The notes under the pieces: generated by a model
Seen by the model: only the letters and a program-made list of their open reading frames with translations
What the model was told of the DNA's origin: nothing
The model's database searches: none
From: Paenibacillus mesophilus
GTDB taxonomy: Bacteria; Bacillota; Bacilli; Paenibacillales; NBRC-103111
NCBI RefSeq assembly: GCF_005938385.1
Contig: NZ_VCRA01000006.1
Location: forward strand, 124,001 to 188,000
Direction: 5' to 3'
DNA: 64,000 bases
Shown: positions 60,737-64,000 of the stretch, one piece after another
How positions within the stretch are numbered: position 1 is the first letter of the stretch
Layout: each line of letters begins with the position of its first letter
Program-made: the position numbers and the translations under genes

Positions 60737-61606
60737 TTAATCCGAAGAACCTTTGTCGGATCGCTCACGAGCTTGGGAAGGAGGATAGCCGTAATGCTGC
60801 TGGAATGCCCGGCTGAACGAATAGGCATCGGGATAAGAGATCGTCAAGGCGATTTCCGTGAGCGTGAAGGACGTTTCCTTCAGGTAGTGCATTGCCTTTT
60901 CCATCCGCAGCTGCTGTAAATACGCCTTCGGGGAGCAGCCCCTTTGCTCGGTAAACACTCGGGTAAAATGGGAACGCGTCATACTCGCATGGCGAGCTAC
61001 ATCGCGAATGCGGATGCCATTGGAATAGTGGGTATTCATAAATTCGATGCTGTCCTGCAGCCAAGAGGTGTTAGGGGCGTTCTCGTAACCGAGCTGCCGG
61101 GACTGCGCAAGCAATTCGTCGAACAAGCCTACGAGCAGCAGCACAAAATGTAAGCGGTCCGTTTTTTCCTCGGATGCGAACACACGCTCCATGGATTTCA
61201 TATGCGGAATAAGTCGCGTTTCGTCCCAACCGGTCAAACAAGGCTGCTCCATGGAAAAGCCGATCCGGTTCAGGAGCGGGAGCGACTGCTTCCCTTCAAA
61301 TGTGATCCATGACGTTCGTGGCGGTGCGTCGGCCTCAGCGTAATAGTATTGATGAAGAATGCCGGGGATCAGGCAGAACATCGTATTTTTGCGCAAAAGC
61401 TGCTCGTTGCCTCGATGATCGATGAAATGGAGGGCGCCTTGCTCCAAATAAATAAGGGCGAAAGACGGAATAGCTCGTGATCCGTTCCGGTATTCCGGCT
61501 TCGCTATCGCGTATCCGGTACTGGTCGGCCAGATACCCCACATTTTCTCGAGAGGTGTCGGTCTGTGCAGCCAAAGCGCTTTCGTTTCTGTCGGATATTC
61601 GATCAT
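60737..61606 (-). CDS. AraC-family regulator
   Basis: The 289-residue protein has a cupin-like N-terminal domain (about 40-110; PSFALIYLEQGALHFIDHRG) and two helix-turn-helix motifs (about 190-280; IRIRDVARHASMTRSHFTRVFTE, LTEIALTISYPDAYSFSRAFQQ). It is divergent from a solute-binding protein gene, the same layout as at 31.9-34.3 kb. Confidence 0.9.
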   Translation of the reverse strand: MIEYPTETKALWLHRPTPLEKMWGIWPTSTGYAIAKPEYRNGSRAIPSFALIYLEQGALHFIDHRGNEQLLRKNTMFCLIPGILHQYYYAEADAPPRTSWITFEGKQSLPLLNRIGFSMEQPCLTGWDETRLIPHMKSMERVFASEEKTDRLHFVLLLVGLFDELLAQSRQLGYENAPNTSWLQDSIEFMNTHYSNGIRIRDVARHASMTRSHFTRVFTEQRGCSPKAYLQQLRMEKAMHYLKETSFTLTEIALTISYPDAYSFSRAFQQHYGYPPSQARERSDKGSSD

Positions 61607-61742
61607 AAGCTACCTCCAGGACATCATTCGCAGCAATCCGAAGTTTTTGAAGAGCGCTTTCATTGTAGCATACCGATTCCAATGGCAATAGAGAGAAGCG
61701 CAACAATAACGCTAATGCAATAACCAAGGGGGGATTGGCGCT

Positions 61743-63080
61743 ATGGTCAAACAAAGGATAGTTTCACTAGGTTCGCTAGCATTGTCGATTATGCTAGTCG
61801 GCGCGTGCAGTAGCGGGGGTGGCGGAAGCCAGGCCATCGATGGCGAGAAATCGATTGAAGCCGGCAGCGTGGAAACGGCTTTGAAGGAACCGGTGCAAAT
61901 CACGATTTATTATCCATGGAGCGGTTACCCGAAAGAAACGTTCATGGAGACGTACGGCAATTATATAGTGAAAAAATATCCAAATCTATCCATTAACTAT
62001 ATCCAGAGCGGAACCGGTACTACGATGGATGAATTGATAGCGTCCAAAACGGAGCTCGATTTGATCATGACTACCTCCAACGCTTACCAGAGTTTGCAAG
62101 ACCGCGGCTTGATCGGGGATATTACAGAGCTGGCCAAGAAGTACAAGTACGATTTTAATAAACTGGACCCGATTGTATACGAATTGACTAAAGCGTTGGA
62201 ACCGGGAAAGATGGCAGGATTGCCTTTTAAAGTGAATGCCCCCGGACTTTTCTACAACAAAGATTTATTCGACAAGTTCGGCGTAGCTTATGTCAAGGAT
62301 GGCATGACTTGGGACGAAGTATACGAAACCGCCAAGAAGCTGACACGCGAGGACGGGGGAATGAAATATCGGGGATTTGGCATCCGTACGACCAATTTCA
62401 TCACCTTTAACCAGCTGTCGCTGCCAAGACTGGATGCCGGCTCGAAAGCGGCGTTTTTTACCGCGGAATGGAAAAGCTTTCTTGAGAACTTCATCCGCTT
62501 CTCTCAGCTGCCCGGCTTCGCGCCAACGGAGAAAGGTACGGGGATCGGCGGGCCGTCGCTGGATATGTTTGTGAAGGACAGAACGCTCGCTATGCTTGTG
62601 CAAATGAACTCGGATTGGCCAAGGGAAGAGCAAGGAGTCAAAATGAATTGGGACGCGGTAACGTTCCCGGAGTTCAAGTCGCGCCCGGGTGTCGGCCCTC
62701 AGCCTGAAGCCGTCTATTTCGTCATGCCGAGTACGAGCAAAAAGAAGGATGCCGCCTTTTTGGCCATGGCCGCTTTGACCGACGAGGAGCTGCAGTTCCA
62801 GGCTGCCAAAAGCGGCGCGGCACCTGTGCTGAAGAACACGAAGTGGCGAGAAGTTTACGGTTCGGAAGAACGGAATCTCAAAGGAAGGAACGCGGCCGCG
62901 CTAGTACCGGTGAAATATGCGGCGACAAACGGGATCAACCCCTACAATGCGATCGCGGAAACGAATATCGCCGGAGCAGTGAACAGCGTCATATTAGGCA
63001 CGACCGACATGAATTCCGCACTTCGCGTGGCGGAAGAGAAAACGAATAAGACGATCGAAGAGAAACTAAAGGCGAAGTAA
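61743..63080 (+). CDS. Extracellular solute-binding lipoprotein (family 1)
   Basis: The 445-residue lipoprotein (lipobox LVGAC, Cys near 23) has family motifs LFYNKDLFDKFGVAYVKDGMT and DEVYETAKKLTREDGGMKYRG, as in the proteins at 4088, 5507 and 31892. AAGGGGGG precedes the ATG. No ABC permease follows within the window; a PhyH dioxygenase gene starts 40 bp downstream, so the two are probably co-transcribed. Confidence 0.9.
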   Translation: MVKQRIVSLGSLALSIMLVGACSSGGGGSQAIDGEKSIEAGSVETALKEPVQITIYYPWSGYPKETFMETYGNYIVKKYPNLSINYIQSGTGTTMDELIASKTELDLIMTTSNAYQSLQDRGLIGDITELAKKYKYDFNKLDPIVYELTKALEPGKMAGLPFKVNAPGLFYNKDLFDKFGVAYVKDGMTWDEVYETAKKLTREDGGMKYRGFGIRTTNFITFNQLSLPRLDAGSKAAFFTAEWKSFLENFIRFSQLPGFAPTEKGTGIGGPSLDMFVKDRTLAMLVQMNSDWPREEQGVKMNWDAVTFPEFKSRPGVGPQPEAVYFVMPSTSKKKDAAFLAMAALTDEELQFQAAKSGAAPVLKNTKWREVYGSEERNLKGRNAAALVPVKYAATNGINPYNAIAETNIAGAVNSVILGTTDMNSALRVAEEKTNKTIEEKLKAK

Positions 63081-63120
63081 CCGTTCATTTCAAGAGAGAA
63101 ATTTAAAGGAGTGTTTTCGG

Positions 63121-64000
63121 ATGGAGAATATACAGCTTTCGTATCGATATGAATTTGAGCCAAGCGAGCTGCAAAACATTCGGGACTGCAAGGAAAAGCA
63201 CGGCTTTGCGATCGTCAAACAAATGCTGTCCCGCCACAATGTAGAGCGGTTAAAGGACGAAGTGCGCCGGGTAATCGGGCCTATGTTTCAAGACGACACC
63301 ACGTTGTCCATTACCGATCCGTCTTTTATCGAGAAAAGCCCGGTAATGGCCGAGCTGCTGGCCTACGAACCGCTTATGCACCTTGCAAGCTTCCTTAACG
63401 GCAATCAACCGATCACGTTGAATCGAAGCGCGGGCATCTACAAGAAACCGGGTGCGGCGGGGGATGCGGCGAGGTCGGGAGTACATGCCTGGCATACGGA
63501 TTGGGACCCGCTCGAGCATCCTTATGGGGCAAATGCCGTATTAAACAACAGCGGCGCCCCTTCTCTCTGGTTTTATTTGACGGGCAGCACCCCGCAGAAC
63601 GGCGGTCTGGCGATCGTGCCGGATTCGCATACGGACGATTGGTCCGGACCTGCCGGATTTGAATTTACACCGGGACGCAAGTCGTTTTACCCAACCGGGT
63701 CGGAGCCGGTTTCCTATTGCGGCATGGATGTTCCGGGGATGCTTCCTGTTGTAACCGAACCGGGAGACCTCGTCATATTTGCCGAGCGCACCTATCATGG
63801 CGTATATGCTCATCGAGGTTCGGAAGCCCGGTTAAGCTGCGGACTCAGCTTCCGTTCCTCGGCTCGCGAGCTAGGCCCGCGCTGGCCTGTGACCGAATCT
63901 GCGCGCCGTTTTATAGAAGTATGCTCTTGCGAGAGGAAACACCTAGTGGAAGGGTATACCGGTTTTGACGGATCGTGGCGTTCGAGCCCGACTTCGCAAG
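63121..64000 (+). CDS. Phytanoyl-CoA dioxygenase-like protein (partial, runs off window)
   Basis: At least 293 residues are encoded with no stop before the window ends. Iron ligands are His125 and Asp127 (AWHTDWDP) and His226 (TYHGVYAHRG), with Arg237 placed to bind 2-oxoglutarate, the PhyH layout. AAAGGAG lies before ATG 63121. It follows a sugar-binding lipoprotein gene and is the second PhyH-type protein in the window, this one without HEAT repeats in the visible part. Confidence 0.82.
   Translation, partial: MENIQLSYRYEFEPSELQNIRDCKEKHGFAIVKQMLSRHNVERLKDEVRRVIGPMFQDDTTLSITDPSFIEKSPVMAELLAYEPLMHLASFLNGNQPITLNRSAGIYKKPGAAGDAARSGVHAWHTDWDPLEHPYGANAVLNNSGAPSLWFYLTGSTPQNGGLAIVPDSHTDDWSGPAGFEFTPGRKSFYPTGSEPVSYCGMDVPGMLPVVTEPGDLVIFAERTYHGVYAHRGSEARLSCGLSFRSSARELGPRWPVTESARRFIEVCSCERKHLVEGYTGFDGSWRSSPTSQ

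Overview
This window looks like chromosome of a spore-forming Gram-positive bacterium of the Paenibacillaceae (Paenibacillus or Cohnella type). The reasons are a SinI/SinR pair, a SleB-type cortex hydrolase, a CwlD-like amidase, many lipoprotein solute-binding proteins paired with AraC regulators, strong AGGAGG ribosome sites, frequent TTG/GTG starts and a fairly GC-rich Firmicute composition. The genus is inferred, not proved. I saw no rRNA, tRNA, CRISPR array, intact insertion sequence or prophage. Layout: 1-1.7 kb holds a membrane-anchored cupredoxin, an unknown small protein and sinI-sinR. From 7.9 back to 1.8 kb (minus strand) an operon-like run encodes a BNR sialidase-like protein, two paralogous sugar-binding lipoproteins and a Tat-exported beta-helix protein ending in a phage tailspike (S74) chaperone domain. 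8.1-12.0 kb encodes a membrane-bound AraC regulator translationally coupled to a solute-binding lipoprotein. 12.1-22.5 kb is mostly housekeeping: NAD(P)-binding protein, hisC divergent from a MocR-like regulator, a diguanylate cyclase, NUDIX hydrolase, B12-binding radical SAM protein, M29 aminopeptidase and a TIM-barrel isomerase. 22.5-31.8 kb holds an ABC-2 exporter, an RluA synthase, an AlkC-like DNA glycosylase behind an unusual repeat block, a PmtA-like methyltransferase/DedA/two-component operon and a HAD phosphatase. 31.9-38.6 kb has a solute-binding protein with a divergent AraC regulator and a cre site, sleB, a TVP38-family protein, a PhyH-HEAT fusion and a GntR regulator sharing palindromes with it. 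38.8-45.4 kb is a candidate zinc (Zur) regulon: two COG0523 metallochaperones, a permease and a TIGR03943 protein, with four matching operator-like sites, and a radical SAM plus small-protein operon between them. 45.6-48.6 kb has an AraC regulator facing an isomerase/Gfo-Idh oxidoreductase operon. 48.7-51.7 kb is an A+T-richer Agr-type peptide-signalling locus with AgrB, a 39-residue AgrD-like peptide whose predicted ring residue is Ser, a receiver-less LytTR protein and two paralogous multi-pass membrane proteins without a kinase domain. 51.7-58.5 kb has an amidase and a cluster (IclR, esterase-like hydrolase, sialidase-like, NanA-like lyase, divergent SSS symporter) suggesting uptake and breakdown of a sialic-acid-like sugar. 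58.6-64 kb has glutaminase, a lipoprotein and a second AraC/solute-binding divergon followed by a PhyH dioxygenase cut off by the window end. The most interesting system is the kinase-free Agr-like locus. The zinc-responsive cluster, the radical SAM operon and the MocR protein with Arg in place of the PLP lysine come next. All functional calls come from reading motifs; no database search was run.
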